A DNA stretch of 64,000 bases from Myxococcus guangdongensis (GTDB taxonomy: Bacteria; Myxococcota; Myxococcia; Myxococcales; Myxococcaceae). The notes under the pieces are model-generated. The model was not told where the DNA came from, made no database searches, and worked only from the letters and a program-made list of their open reading frames with translations. This document shows positions 24,848 to 32,902 of the stretch, one piece after another. The DNA lies in assembly GCF_024198255.1 (NCBI RefSeq), contig NZ_JAJVKW010000003.1:682001-746000 (forward strand), given 5' to 3'. The number at the start of each line of letters is the position of its first letter. Position 1 is the first letter of the stretch. A program made the position numbers and the translations under genes.

Positions 24848-25471
24848 ATGAAGACCGTCACGACGATGACAGAGGCCGACGATGCGCCAGGGGCTGGCGA
24901 CGCGGCCCGCATGCTGCTGGTGCTCGACCTGGACGAGACGTTGATTCACACGCGTGAGAAGCCGCTCGCGCGCAAGGCGGACCTCAAGGTCCACCGGCTC
25001 CACGTCTACCTGCGCCCGCATGTGGAGCGCTTCATGGCGGACTGTGCGCAGCGCTTCCGGATGGCCTTCTGGTCTGCGGCGTCGGACGACTACGTGAAGG
25101 TGCTCGCCCGGCGCCTGCTCCCGCGAGGGTGTCGGCCCGAGTTCACGTGGGGGCGGAGCCGGTGCACCTTCGCGATGGACGCGGCGCGCGTCCGGGAGGA
25201 GGGGTTCATGGACCCCTCCAGGCACTACGGCTACGTGAAGAGGCTGCGCAAGCTGCGGCGCCGGGGCTACCGACTGGAGCGCGTGCTCATCGTCGATGAC
25301 ACGCCCGCCACGTGTGTCCACAACTACGGCAACGCCATCTACGTGAAGCCCTTCGAGGGTGACACGGCGGATGCCGAGCTGCCGGCGCTCTCGCGCTACC
25401 TGGCGACGCTCGCGGACCTGCCCGACGTGCGACGGCTGGAGAAGCGGGGCTGGAGGACGGCGGGGACTTGA
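24848..25471 (+). CDS. FCP1/NIF-type HAD phosphatase
   Basis: A 207-residue protein. LVLDLDETLIHTRE (about 24-37) has the DxDxT catalytic signature. RPHVERFMADCAQRFRMAFWSAASDDYV and YVKRLRKLRRRGYRLERVLIVDDTPATCVHNYGNAI follow, closing with VKPFEGDTADAELPALSRYLATL. This is the order of the FCP1 homology domain found in eukaryotic RNA polymerase II CTD phosphatases and their bacterial relatives. The bacterial proteins are little studied. The acyl-phosphate nucleophile (first Asp) and the second Asp are present, so it should be active. Substrate unknown. Confidence 0.85.
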   Translation: MKTVTTMTEADDAPGAGDAARMLLVLDLDETLIHTREKPLARKADLKVHRLHVYLRPHVERFMADCAQRFRMAFWSAASDDYVKVLARRLLPRGCRPEFTWGRSRCTFAMDAARVREEGFMDPSRHYGYVKRLRKLRRRGYRLERVLIVDDTPATCVHNYGNAIYVKPFEGDTADAELPALSRYLATLADLPDVRRLEKRGWRTAGT

Positions 25472-25508
25472 GGGACAGTCGGGAGCCTTCCTCCTGGAGG
25501 ACTCCCGC

Positions 25509-25928
25509 ATGTCGAACCAGCCGCCCGACGATTCCTGGCGCCCCGTCCCTCCGCCGCCCCGGCCGTCGCACATGCCGCCAGCGCTCGAGGCGTCGACGCG
25601 CGACCCACGGATTCCCGAGGGCAGCGCGGACTACTCCTCGGCGTTGGCGGACTCGGCGGCGTACAAGCGCGGGGACATCGCCTTCGAGGAGCTCCAGCGG
25701 CGCGTGCTCGCGCGGGCGCTCCCGCCGCACCACCTGGGGGACGCGTATCTCATGATGACGCCCCCGCCGCCGCCGCCCGGCATGCTCTCGAGCTTCAATC
25801 CCCTGCGGATGCCGGGCGACTGGCGCGGGACGTGGGGAGAAGTCGCGATGACGCTCTTCGCGGGCGACATCACCCATGAGGAATACACGCGCCTGCACGC
25901 GGCGGCGCATCCGGACTGCCGGCGCTGA
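25509..25928 (+). CDS. Hypothetical protein, Pro-rich
   Basis: A 139-residue protein with a strong GGAGGA site 8 bp before the ATG. It starts 37 bp after the FCP1-like gene and may share its transcript. The N-terminus and centre are Pro-rich (RPVPPPPRPSHMPP, TPPPPPPGML). Two similar helical segments, YKRGDIAFEELQRRVLARALPPHH and LFAGDITHEEYTRLHAAAHPD, look like a repeated SHOCT-like short-helix motif. No signal peptide or membrane helix. Function unknown. Confidence 0.7.
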   Translation: MSNQPPDDSWRPVPPPPRPSHMPPALEASTRDPRIPEGSADYSSALADSAAYKRGDIAFEELQRRVLARALPPHHLGDAYLMMTPPPPPPGMLSSFNPLRMPGDWRGTWGEVAMTLFAGDITHEEYTRLHAAAHPDCRR

Positions 25929-25938
25929 GGGCCCCGCG

Positions 25939-26526
25939 TCACTCCGGATAGGACGACTTCGCGCTCGGCTTCGGCGCGTCGCGCTGGCGCCGGTACTCCT
26001 CCCAATTCCGGCGGGACGTGGCCTCGCTCTCGAGCTCGTGGCGCAGCTTGTCCGGGTACTCGGCGGCGATGATGGGGGCGAAGGCCTCCAGGGCCTCCTT
26101 GAGCGCGGGGAAGGGCACCACGTCCTTGTCGACGAGGATTTCCCAGGGCTCCGATGTCGAGCCCCGCTGCATGGTGAAGCCGACGCCCTGCTCCAGCCAG
26201 GTCTGGGGCACCTTGATGCGCAGGGTGCCGTGGGTGTTGCTGTCGCAGTCCTGCATGGAGACGGCTTCGGGGTGCCTGCGTCGGCCCCGGGCGTCCCACC
26301 GCTTGTATTCGATGCTGCAGGCCTCGAGCGGGCGGAGCTGCTCCTGGACGGAGGCGAGCTCGGCCAGGTCGCCCACGTCCGAGGTCCGCAGGAAGCCCTC
26401 CTTCTGCAGGCCGATGGCCACCGCGCCCAGTCCCCCGCCGACCACGAGGATGAAGCACAGCATGGCGAGCAACCACCAGCCGGATGGCTGCTTGCGGGGG
26501 CCGGGGAGGGGCGCGGGCTCATGCAT
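25939..26526 (-). CDS. Membrane-anchored protein of unknown function
   Basis: A 195-residue protein. I start at the ATG at 26526, which has GAGG upstream; further in-frame extension to the edge of the opposite gene is possible but lacks a better site. One membrane helix at about 18-38 (WWLLAMLCFILVVGGGLGAVAI) is followed by a soluble domain (ACSIEYKRWDARGR, GTLRIKVPQTWLEQGVGFTM, ILVDKDVVPFPALKEALEAF) and a charged tail. No family recognised. It is convergent with the preceding gene (10-bp gap). Confidence 0.65.
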   Translation of the reverse strand: MHEPAPLPGPRKQPSGWWLLAMLCFILVVGGGLGAVAIGLQKEGFLRTSDVGDLAELASVQEQLRPLEACSIEYKRWDARGRRRHPEAVSMQDCDSNTHGTLRIKVPQTWLEQGVGFTMQRGSTSEPWEILVDKDVVPFPALKEALEAFAPIIAAEYPDKLRHELESEATSRRNWEEYRRQRDAPKPSAKSSYPE

Positions 26527-26706
26527 GTCGAGGTCCTCGAGGGCGGCGCGTCCGAACAAGGTGGCGGCGGAGTCGTCGCAGAAGAAGGCCGCAGATACTC
26601 CGGGCTCCCCGCCCCTTAAAAGCCCCTTCGCGTCGCCGAAAGGCAGATGGAACCAGGAGGCAGGTGCCTCTTGGTGGCGCTCCGGAGCTCCGGGTACCGT
26701 GCTCCC

Positions 26707-27645
26707 ATGACTCAAGACATCGCTCGACCCGACACCACCCCCTCCAACCCGCGCCAGGACAGCGAGGCCGTGGCGGCGCTCTCCCCAAGGGCGCGTGAGC
26801 TCGCGCGTCTGGTGGGTCGTCGCGCCGACGACGCGGCCGTGATGGCCTATGTGACGGGGGTGGGTGGGACGGTGCCCGATTCGACTTCCGACGCGGAGGA
26901 CTCCGCCTTCGTCACCTCGAAGGCCGCCGGCGTGGACCTGCTGTTCACGCACCGGGTGCTGCACGAGTCCTATCCACCCATCCGCAAGGGAGCCGCCGCC
27001 TGTCTGCCGTATCTCTTCGCGGTGTGGCTGAAGCCGGGCTTCCCGGAGCCGTTGCCGTTGGGGGTGTCCCTCGACATGAGCGCGGACGCAGCGCAGGCCG
27101 TGCTGGGAGCGCCGACGGGACGGCGGGGCCTGTCGCCGAAGGGACCTCCGTACTGGACGCGGGTGCTGGACGCGGAGGCGGGGCTGTTGCTCGAGGTGGA
27201 GACCAAGAAGGTGGGGCTGGGGGTTCGGCTGAACCTGGACATGGCCCAGGAGCTCACGACGAAGCGGACGCAGGCGGGGCTCTTCCTGGGGTGGTGTGCC
27301 CGGCGCGGGCTGCTCGACGCTGGCCGCTTCGCGGCGCATGGCGTGTTGCTTGGGCGAGTGCGGAACCAGGAAGCCCAAGGCTCGGTGCTGTATGACGCGG
27401 CGCTGTCCCGGGGACTCTGGGACCGGCACCTGGTGGATGCTCCAGGGCTGCGCCGCTTCGCGCATGGCTGGTTCCACAACATGGGGGGCAGCTTCATCCG
27501 CGATGATCTGGGCAAGGTCTTCGGGATGCGCCAGGGGCCGCATGGTCATGACGAGCCCGTGCTGGACGACGACGCGTGGGCCGCCGTCGACCGGGCGACG
27601 CCCGTGTTGGATGCGCGCTTCGCGCAGTGGGTGACAACGGCTTGA
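26707..27645 (+). CDS. Hypothetical cytoplasmic protein
   Basis: A 312-residue protein with even GC-rich codon use throughout. It has no signal or membrane segment. Readable blocks are AGVDLLFTHRVLHESYPPIRKGAAACLPYLF, LSLGVSLD-like PLPLGVSLDMSADAAQAVLGAP, LLLEVETKKVGLGVRLNLDM and FAHGWFHNMGGSFIRDDL. I do not recognise the family. The central block (predicted alternating strands, residues about 85-180) resembles the layout of some immunity or SMI1-like folds only vaguely. Divergent from the membrane-anchored protein at 26526. Confidence 0.65.
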   Translation: MTQDIARPDTTPSNPRQDSEAVAALSPRARELARLVGRRADDAAVMAYVTGVGGTVPDSTSDAEDSAFVTSKAAGVDLLFTHRVLHESYPPIRKGAAACLPYLFAVWLKPGFPEPLPLGVSLDMSADAAQAVLGAPTGRRGLSPKGPPYWTRVLDAEAGLLLEVETKKVGLGVRLNLDMAQELTTKRTQAGLFLGWCARRGLLDAGRFAAHGVLLGRVRNQEAQGSVLYDAALSRGLWDRHLVDAPGLRRFAHGWFHNMGGSFIRDDLGKVFGMRQGPHGHDEPVLDDDAWAAVDRATPVLDARFAQWVTTA

Positions 27646-27666
27646 CGTGGGCCCACGCGAGCGCGG

Positions 27667-27957
27667 CTACTTGCAGATCTCCTTGGTCAGCTTGTCGCGC
27701 TGGGACTGCTCGGAGGTGGCGCGCTTGACGGCGTCCTCCATGGCGTCGTCGGCCTTCTCCAGCGCGTCGAGCGCGCGGCTGTGGGCGCGGCCCTTCTTGG
27801 CGGCGACGAGCACCTCGCGCATGTCCTTGCGGGCCTGCTTCAGGGTGGTGAGCTGACCCTCCCGCTCGACGTACTCCTTCTTCGCCGCCTTGCACTCGGG
27901 CGTCTGCGCGGACGCGCTCGACGCGAACAGGATTGCGGAGATTACGAACCAACGCAC
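27667..27957 (-). CDS. Small exported helical protein
   Basis: A 96-residue protein starting at a GTG (27957) 5 bp after GGAGGT. It has a signal peptide (RWFVISAILFASSASAQ) and then one long charged helix region (KKEYVEREGQLTTLKQARKD, DALEKADDAMEDAVKRATSE) with a Cys at each end (ECKAAK, KEICK), which may form a disulfide. Periplasmic. Function unknown. Confidence 0.75.
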   Translation of the reverse strand: MRWFVISAILFASSASAQTPECKAAKKEYVEREGQLTTLKQARKDMREVLVAAKKGRAHSRALDALEKADDAMEDAVKRATSEQSQRDKLTKEICK

Positions 27958-28070
27958 ACGCCACCTCCAGGAGAAGGACCTGGGCGCGAGTATAGGGCGG
28001 CGCGGCGACGGGGTGCAGCGGCGCGAGCGCGCCGGGGCTCACGTGGAGACCCGGCGCGTCGCGTGGGGCT

Positions 28071-29066
28071 TCAAATCTTGCGGTCGGGCACCTCGGTGAG
28101 GGAGGGGTCGCGCTCGATGACGGGGCCGAGCACCGCGTCGATGCGGCGCAGCAGCTCCGGCTCCAGCTTCACGCCGGAGGCCTTCACGGTGTCGTGGACC
28201 TGCTCGGGGCGGGACGCGCCGATGATGGCGGAGGAGACGCCCTTGTTCTGGAGCACCCAGGCGACGGCGAGCTGGGCCATGGTGAGGCCGGCCTCCTGCG
28301 CGAGCGGCTTGAGGTTCTGCACGCGGGTGAGCACGTCCTCCTTGAGGAAGCGCGCGATGAAGCGCGAGCCGGTGGGGTCGGCGGCGCGGCTTCCCACGGG
28401 CGGCGGCTTGCCGGGGAGGTACTTGCCGGTGAGCACGCCCATGGCCATGGGGGACCAGACAATCTGACCGAGGCCCTCGTCGAGGGACGCGGGGATGACC
28501 TCGGCTTCGATGACGCGCCAGAGCATGGAGTACTGGGGCTGGCTGGAGACGAAGGGAATCTTCAGCTCGCGGGCGAGCTTCGCGCCCTGTCGAATCTGGT
28601 CGCCGGTCCACTCGGAGACGCCGATGTAGAGGGCCTTGCCCTGACGGACGATGTCGGCGAACGCGAGCATCGTCTCCTCGAGCGGCGTGGCGGTGTCGAA
28701 GCGGTGGGCCTGGTAGAGGTCCACGTAGTCCGTCTGGAGGCGGGAGAGCGAGCCGTGGATGGACTCCATGATGTGCTTGCGGGACAGGCCCCAGTCGTTC
28801 TTCCCGGGGCCGGTGGGCCAGTACACCTTGGTGAACAGCTCATAGCTGGCGCGGCGCTGGCCCTTGAGGGCGCGGCCGAGGACGGACTCGGCGCGGGTGC
28901 TCGCGTAGACGTCGGCGGTGTCGAACGTGGTGATGCCCACGTCCTGCGCGGCCTTCACGCACGCGAGCGCGGCGTCTTCTTCCACCTGGGAGCCGTGTGT
29001 GAGCCAGTTGCCGAAGGAGATTTCACTGACGGCCAGACCGCTGCGACCAAGATGACGGAAGTTCAT
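28071..29066 (-). CDS. Aldo/keto reductase (Kv-beta-like branch)
   Basis: A 331-residue TIM-barrel NADPH reductase. The catalytic tetrad is visible: D and Y in FDTADVYASTRAE, K in LFTKVYWPTG and H in DLYQAHRFD. The cofactor end is AIIGASRPEQVHD. FRHLGRSGLAVSEISFGNWL is the usual N-terminus. The sequence is of the AKR6/AKR14-like type (beta-subunit/YghZ-like), acting on aldehydes such as methylglyoxal. It is last in a likely AraC-DoxX-AKR operon, starting 12 bp after the DoxX gene's end. Confidence 0.92.
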   Translation of the reverse strand: MNFRHLGRSGLAVSEISFGNWLTHGSQVEEDAALACVKAAQDVGITTFDTADVYASTRAESVLGRALKGQRRASYELFTKVYWPTGPGKNDWGLSRKHIMESIHGSLSRLQTDYVDLYQAHRFDTATPLEETMLAFADIVRQGKALYIGVSEWTGDQIRQGAKLARELKIPFVSSQPQYSMLWRVIEAEVIPASLDEGLGQIVWSPMAMGVLTGKYLPGKPPPVGSRAADPTGSRFIARFLKEDVLTRVQNLKPLAQEAGLTMAQLAVAWVLQNKGVSSAIIGASRPEQVHDTVKASGVKLEPELLRRIDAVLGPVIERDPSLTEVPDRKI

Positions 29067-29078
29067 GGGGCGGCGAGC

Positions 29079-29561
29079 CTAACCAGCCATGGCGCGCCTC
29101 GCACGGCTTTGGGAGGGCAACAGTCCACCGGCCCACGCCACCCAGGCGATGTAGATGAGCTGGAAGGGGATTCGCAGCCAGAAGTACCAGTCCGGGAAGG
29201 GCAGTACGTGCGAGGCGGAGTTCGCCGAGGCCTCGTGGATGTTCGCGGGGAGGATGGCCACGAGCAGCGCGATGAGTCCGAGGGACGCGAGCTTGCGGGT
29301 GCGCGGGAGGAGGAGGCCCACGCCGCCCGCGACTTCGAGCACGCCGGAGAAGAGTGTCCAGAAGCGGGGCGAGGGGAGCTGCGGCGGAATCATCGCGTCG
29401 TAGCGCGCGGGCATGAGGAAGTGCATGACGCCGGCGCCGATGAAGAAGAGGCCCGCGGCCACGGCGGCGCGGCTCGCGGGGGTGGAGAGCGCGGGCAGCC
29501 TGCGCAGCGGGGGCAGGTGGAAGAGGGCGAAGAACGAGAGCAGCACGAGGGCGAAGGACAT
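29079..29561 (-). CDS. DoxX-family membrane protein
   Basis: A 160-residue protein with four membrane helices: SFALVLLSFFALFHL, AVAAGLFFIGAGVMHFL, FWTLFSGVLEVAGGVGLLL and LASLGLIALLVAILPANI, followed by a fourth near IPFQLIYIAWVAWAGGLL. LFFIGAGVMHFLMPARYDAMIPPQLP and SGVLEVAGGVGLLLP are typical DoxX-like motifs. The role of such proteins is poorly known; some act in redox balance. It sits between the AraC regulator and the aldo/keto reductase. Confidence 0.88.
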   Translation of the reverse strand: MSFALVLLSFFALFHLPPLRRLPALSTPASRAAVAAGLFFIGAGVMHFLMPARYDAMIPPQLPSPRFWTLFSGVLEVAGGVGLLLPRTRKLASLGLIALLVAILPANIHEASANSASHVLPFPDWYFWLRIPFQLIYIAWVAWAGGLLPSQSRARRAMAG

Positions 29562-29611
29562 GGCGAGGCTCCTGGCGCGGGAGGTCGGGAGGAGTCCCGG
29601 CCTGACGCTGC

Positions 29612-30439
29612 TCAAGATGCGTCGGGGGCCTTGGCCTGGGCTTGAACGAACTGGCTGCGACGTTGGAGGAAGGAGGGCGTGGTGCCGAACATGCGCCGGA
29701 AGGTGCGCGTCAGGTGGGCGGAGTCGGAGAAGCCGGCGGCGTGCGCGGCCTCCCCGGCGGTGCGCCCGGAGGCGATGGCGCCGGCGGCGCGTTGGAGTCG
29801 GAGCCAGAGGAGATAGGGGCGCAGGGGCACGCCGGTGGACTCGGTGAAGGCGTGCATCAGGCGGCCGGAGGAGAGCCCGGCGACCTCGGCGAGGGCTTCG
29901 AGGGAGGTGTCCTCGGGAGCGGGGTCGGAGCGCAGGTGGCGCAGGAGTTTGCGCACGCGCGGGTGCATGCGAGGTGCGTTGGTGGTGCTGGGGCCGGCGA
30001 GGGCTTCCAGCGTGGACTCCATCCACGGGCCGATGTCCGCGTGGGGGATGGGGCCCTCGCGCGGCAGACTGGAGAGCAGGGCGTCGCGCGCGGCCTCGTC
30101 GAAGAGGCGGACGGATTCGGTGAGCGAGGCGCGCAGGCGCAGGCCGTCGTGGCTCTCGGGTTCGACGAAGAGGAGGATGACCTCCGCGCCTCGGGCATCG
30201 AGCGCGTGCGGGACATCGGGACCGACGAGGACTCCGGCCGCGCGCGCGTCCTTCTTGGCCGAGTCCACGCGAATGGAGAGCGTGCCCGTGCGGCACAGCA
30301 TGAGGTGCATCGCGTGGTGGGCATGCTTCGACGACATGTCCCCAGGGCCCCACATGGCGAGCGCGGCCGGCCACACCACCAAGGGCATGTCCGGCCACGG
30401 AGCGCGAGGAGCGAGGTCAGGGGGTCGGGCGAGCAGCAT
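29612..30439 (-). CDS. AraC-family transcriptional regulator
   Basis: A 275-residue protein. The N-terminal part is cupin-like (HHAMHLMLCRTGTLSIRVDS, GVLVGPDVPHALDARGAEVILLFVEP). The C-terminal double helix-turn-helix runs from about 175 to 262 (LEALAEVAGLSSGRLMHAF, AGEAAHAAGFSDSAHLTRTFRRMFGTTPS). It likely controls the DoxX and AKR genes 50 bp downstream. The start lies 10 bp inside one of the 18-bp direct repeats, so the upstream cassette at 30.4-32.9 kb has replaced or moved its original promoter region. Confidence 0.88.
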   Translation of the reverse strand: MLLARPPDLAPRAPWPDMPLVVWPAALAMWGPGDMSSKHAHHAMHLMLCRTGTLSIRVDSAKKDARAAGVLVGPDVPHALDARGAEVILLFVEPESHDGLRLRASLTESVRLFDEAARDALLSSLPREGPIPHADIGPWMESTLEALAGPSTTNAPRMHPRVRKLLRHLRSDPAPEDTSLEALAEVAGLSSGRLMHAFTESTGVPLRPYLLWLRLQRAAGAIASGRTAGEAAHAAGFSDSAHLTRTFRRMFGTTPSFLQRRSQFVQAQAKAPDAS

Positions 30440-30448
30440 CCGCCCGCA

Positions 30449-30466
30449 GGTTACCAGCGGTCCCTG
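30449..30466. repeat. 18-bp direct repeat, AraC side (candidate attachment site)
   Basis: GGTTACCAGCGGTCCCTG is identical to 32903-32920, where it forms the last codons and stop of the GH13 gene. Here it lies 12 bp past the Sel1 gene stop and 10 bp before the AraC start. On the minus strand both read ..RDRW-stop. The two copies bracket the Rhs/Sel1/IS segment. Confidence 0.8.
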
Positions 30467-30478
30467 AGCGATGTGTGC

Positions 30479-31330
30479 TCAGAGGGGTTCGCCAAGCTGG
30501 CGAAGTCGCTCGGCTGCCTTAGAATGGCCCGCACTTGCGGCGCTCCTGAAATGCTGAACAGCTCTCGTCTTGGACTTGGGGACCCCCAGACCTTCTGAAT
30601 AGATCTGTCCCAGGCTGAAGAACGCACTGGTGCTGCCTTGCTTTGCTGCCCGCTGATACCACCGAATCGCCCCCAAGTAGTCCGGAGAGCCTCGCGCCCC
30701 ATTGAGCAATAGCCAGCCCAATGTACATTGAGCGTTAACATCCTCAAGGTTCGCCGCTTTCTCATACAGCCGAATCGCTCGCTCCAGGCTCTGCTTGACG
30801 CCTTTGCCTTGCTCGTAGGCAGTCGCGAGGCTGTAGATGGCCGCAGCGCTACCTCGCCGAGCACTTGCGCGGTAGAGGATTACCGCCTCGGCCCATTGGC
30901 TTGGAATGGGACTCGCAAAGAGAAGATTTGCCAGATTTGACTGAGCTTCCGAGAGTCCAATAGCAACGGCCCTCCTGTACCAGTTCTCCGCAAGCCTCCT
31001 ATTCTTCCGGATCTGCGTCCCCTGTTCATAGAACAGACCGAGATTGAATGCTGCAACTGAGTCACCTTGGGCGACGGCTTTTTTGAGCCACCGTAGCGCT
31101 TGCCCGGCATCCCGTTGGACTCCATCTCCGTACATGAGATGGAGTCCGACGTTTGTCATTGCCTCAATTCTTCCGGCGCGTGCAGCTACAAGGTACGCAT
31201 GGAAAAGAGCTCTGCGAGGCATGTCGGGTACGTCTTCGAGATCCCAAGCTCTTTCCATTGCGGCGATATCCAAGGGTTCGATTGAATCCTTCGGGGAGTG
31301 GCCCGCTGCTACTTTTTTCCGTCGCACCAT
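30479..31330 (-). CDS. Sel1-repeat protein, candidate immunity to the Rhs toxin
   Basis: A 283-residue soluble protein of about seven Sel1/TPR-like repeats of 36 residues: AMTNVGLHLMYGDGVQRDAG, AAFNLGLFYEQGTQIRKNRR, AIYSLATAYEQGKGVKQSLE, AQCTLGWLLLNGARGSPD and AFFSLGQIYSEGLGVPKSKT. The base composition is clearly more AT-rich than its neighbours, a sign of foreign origin. Its ATG (31330) overlaps the end of the Rhs-toxin reading frame (stop at 31309) by 22 bp, typical of a toxin-immunity pair. Sel1 proteins have been seen next to Rhs toxins, but neutralisation by this one is inference. Confidence 0.8.
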   Translation of the reverse strand: MVRRKKVAAGHSPKDSIEPLDIAAMERAWDLEDVPDMPRRALFHAYLVAARAGRIEAMTNVGLHLMYGDGVQRDAGQALRWLKKAVAQGDSVAAFNLGLFYEQGTQIRKNRRLAENWYRRAVAIGLSEAQSNLANLLFASPIPSQWAEAVILYRASARRGSAAAIYSLATAYEQGKGVKQSLERAIRLYEKAANLEDVNAQCTLGWLLLNGARGSPDYLGAIRWYQRAAKQGSTSAFFSLGQIYSEGLGVPKSKTRAVQHFRSAASAGHSKAAERLRQLGEPL

Positions 31331-31980
31331 TCGTTGAATCCGGGAGGCTTGGGTTTGATTGTCTTCTTGCCGGATTGGGGCGCCCGTATTCGAGTTTGCC
31401 TGGTTAGTCCGGTGTTGGGTGTGTTTGTTTTAAGGGGTTGTTTGTTTGGTGCGAGTTGCCAGAGAAGCCGCGTTCTCCTTTTCCCATGGGGCAAGCGCCC
31501 GGAGGTACAGGCGGATTTTGCGAAATATCATCGGCTGGCGGATCCCAGGGCATTGGAATCCAGGGGCAGGCTCCTGGGTGTGTAGCGCAATATCCAACGG
31601 CTGCGCCGACTGCCGCCCCAATGGGACCGCCAACCGCTGCGCCAGCAATTGCCACTGCAACCGGGTTTTCTTCCATTGGGTCATTGTAGGTGAGAGGGTT
31701 ATTGGATGCGTATGCATACAACGGCAGTCCCTGCCCCAGTAGCGCGTACACCTGAATTGCTTCAGGGTCTTGCGATAACGGCTCCGGCTGGAGGAACCTC
31801 CCTGGCTTAGGATTGTAGTATCGCGCGCGGAAATAGTAGAGCCCAGTGCCATCGTCCTCTCGCCCTGCGAATGTCTGTGCGCTGGTTCCGGCAGTCCCGG
31901 TGTAGGCTGCTTCTCCATAGGGTTCGTAGGTGTACTCTGTTGCAAGCGTACCCAGTGCATCGGTGAGGGCGATTGTTGAG
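31309..31980 (-). pseudogene. 3' fragment of an Rhs polymorphic toxin gene, frameshifted near its end
   Basis: Reading from the IS boundary: STIALTDALGTLATEYTYEP, GREDDGTGLYYFRARYYNPK, PGRFLQPEPL and YAYASNNPLTYNDP, the closing part of the Rhs core. Then comes a Gly/Ala membrane-like stretch (VAVAIAGAAVGGPIGAAVGA) and a toxin tail (GKGERGFSGNSHQTNNPLK). This frame stops at 31404. The neighbouring frame continues with GKKTIKPKPPGFNEWCDGKK and stops at 31309, and this fits better as the native end, so a frameshift near 31390-31430 is likely. The 5' part of the gene, thousands of bases in intact Rhs genes, is absent: the sequence goes straight into the IS. Not functional as it stands. Confidence 0.8.
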
Positions 31981-32848
31981 CTAACAGCCCCTAACAAATG
32001 TCAGAGCTGAGGCGGCGCAGCCGCATGATGCAGCAGCCGAGGACGAGGAATCCGAAGTGGACGTCGTCCCTGCGTTCGTCGCGGACTCGAAGTCGGCGGA
32101 GCTGGTTCTTCCAGGCCAGGGAGCGGTAGCGCCCCAGTCGCTCCTTGGATTCAACGCCCGGACGCGCAATGCGAGGAGTGATGCCGCGCAGGCGCAGACC
32201 ACGTCGGTTTCTCCTCGATGCGTAGGCCTTCTGACCATGCAGTTTCCCAGGACGGAGCCGGCGCTGGCCCGACGGCGTCCTCACCGCGGGCACGGAGTCG
32301 AGGAGCGGGAAAGTTCGTGGGTGTCGTGCACATTGGCTGCAGTCACGGATTCAGTGAGCGGCAGGCCGTGGGCGTCTACGAGAAGATGATGCTTGCTACC
32401 CGCCTTCTCTCTTTCCGTCGGGTTTGGGCCTGTGAGGGCCCCCTTTTTGACGCCCGGACGGACGAGGAGTCGATGGAGGCCCGGGAGAAGTCGACCTTGC
32501 CGCGCAACCCCAGTTCGTCGAGCAACCGCTCCTGGAGGCGCTCCCACACCCCAGCCCGGATCCATTCCTCAAGCCGGCGCCAGGCCGTCATGCCCGATAG
32601 GGCGAACTGCTTGCGGGGCAGCATCTCCCAGGGGATTCCACTGCGGAGCACGAAGACGCTGGCTTCCCGCGCCGCTCTGTCGTCCGCTCGAGGACGCCCC
32701 AGCTTCTTCTTGGGGCGAGGCGGAGGCAGCAAGGGAGCCACTCGCTGCCAGAAGGCGTCAGGGACGAGTTCGCGGACCATGCCCTTCAGCCTGGAGATGG
32801 GTCTTCCCTGCGACCAACCTATCCCCGACTTTCGTTAGGCGCTGTAAG
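31981..32848 (-). mobile_element. Degenerate IS5-family (IS427-like) insertion sequence
   Basis: 868 bp, the usual size of IS427-group elements. The ends are imperfect inverted repeats: CTAACAGCCCCTAACAAATG at 31981 pairs with the complement of the right end at 32848 (CTTACAGCGCCTAACGAAAG). Identity is high over about 23 bp. It interrupts the Rhs gene on its left side (the Rhs frame enters the IS at SSTIALTD). On its right there are only 54 bp before the GH13-side direct repeat. I cannot identify a clear target duplication. Confidence 0.75.
31991..32780 (-). pseudogene. IS427-like transposase, broken
   Basis: The first frame (32780 to 32376) gives VRELVPDAFWQRVAPLLPPP, SGIPWEMLPRKQFALSGMTA and DFSRASIDSSSVRASKRG, the IS5 N-terminal domain and first catalytic Asp. 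At the A5G5 run (32439-32448 on the plus strand) a -1 shift gives KKGALTGPNPTEREKAGSKH, HLLVDAHGLPLTESVTAANV; such shifts are programmed in this group. A further shift near 32307-32313, best explained by loss of one T, breaks the frame again. It continues as AVRTPSGQRRLRPGKLHGQK. Around 32115-32130 the block that should hold the catalytic Glu (..WVVERT..) is missing: the sequence reads RLGRYRSLAWKNQLRRL. The enzyme is dead. Confidence 0.8.
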
Positions 32849-32870
32849 TACTGGGTGACAGGCCCAGGGA

Positions 32871-32884
32871 GTGAGGCCCCTCAC
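32871..32884 (-). terminator. Short hairpin downstream of the GH13 gene
   Basis: GTGAGGCCCCTCAC is a perfect palindrome 21 bp past the GH13 stop codon. It is followed on that strand by the IS end. It may be the original terminator, but the stem is short. Confidence 0.4.
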
Positions 32885-32902
32885 TTTCTGCAAAAGCTCT
32901 CG

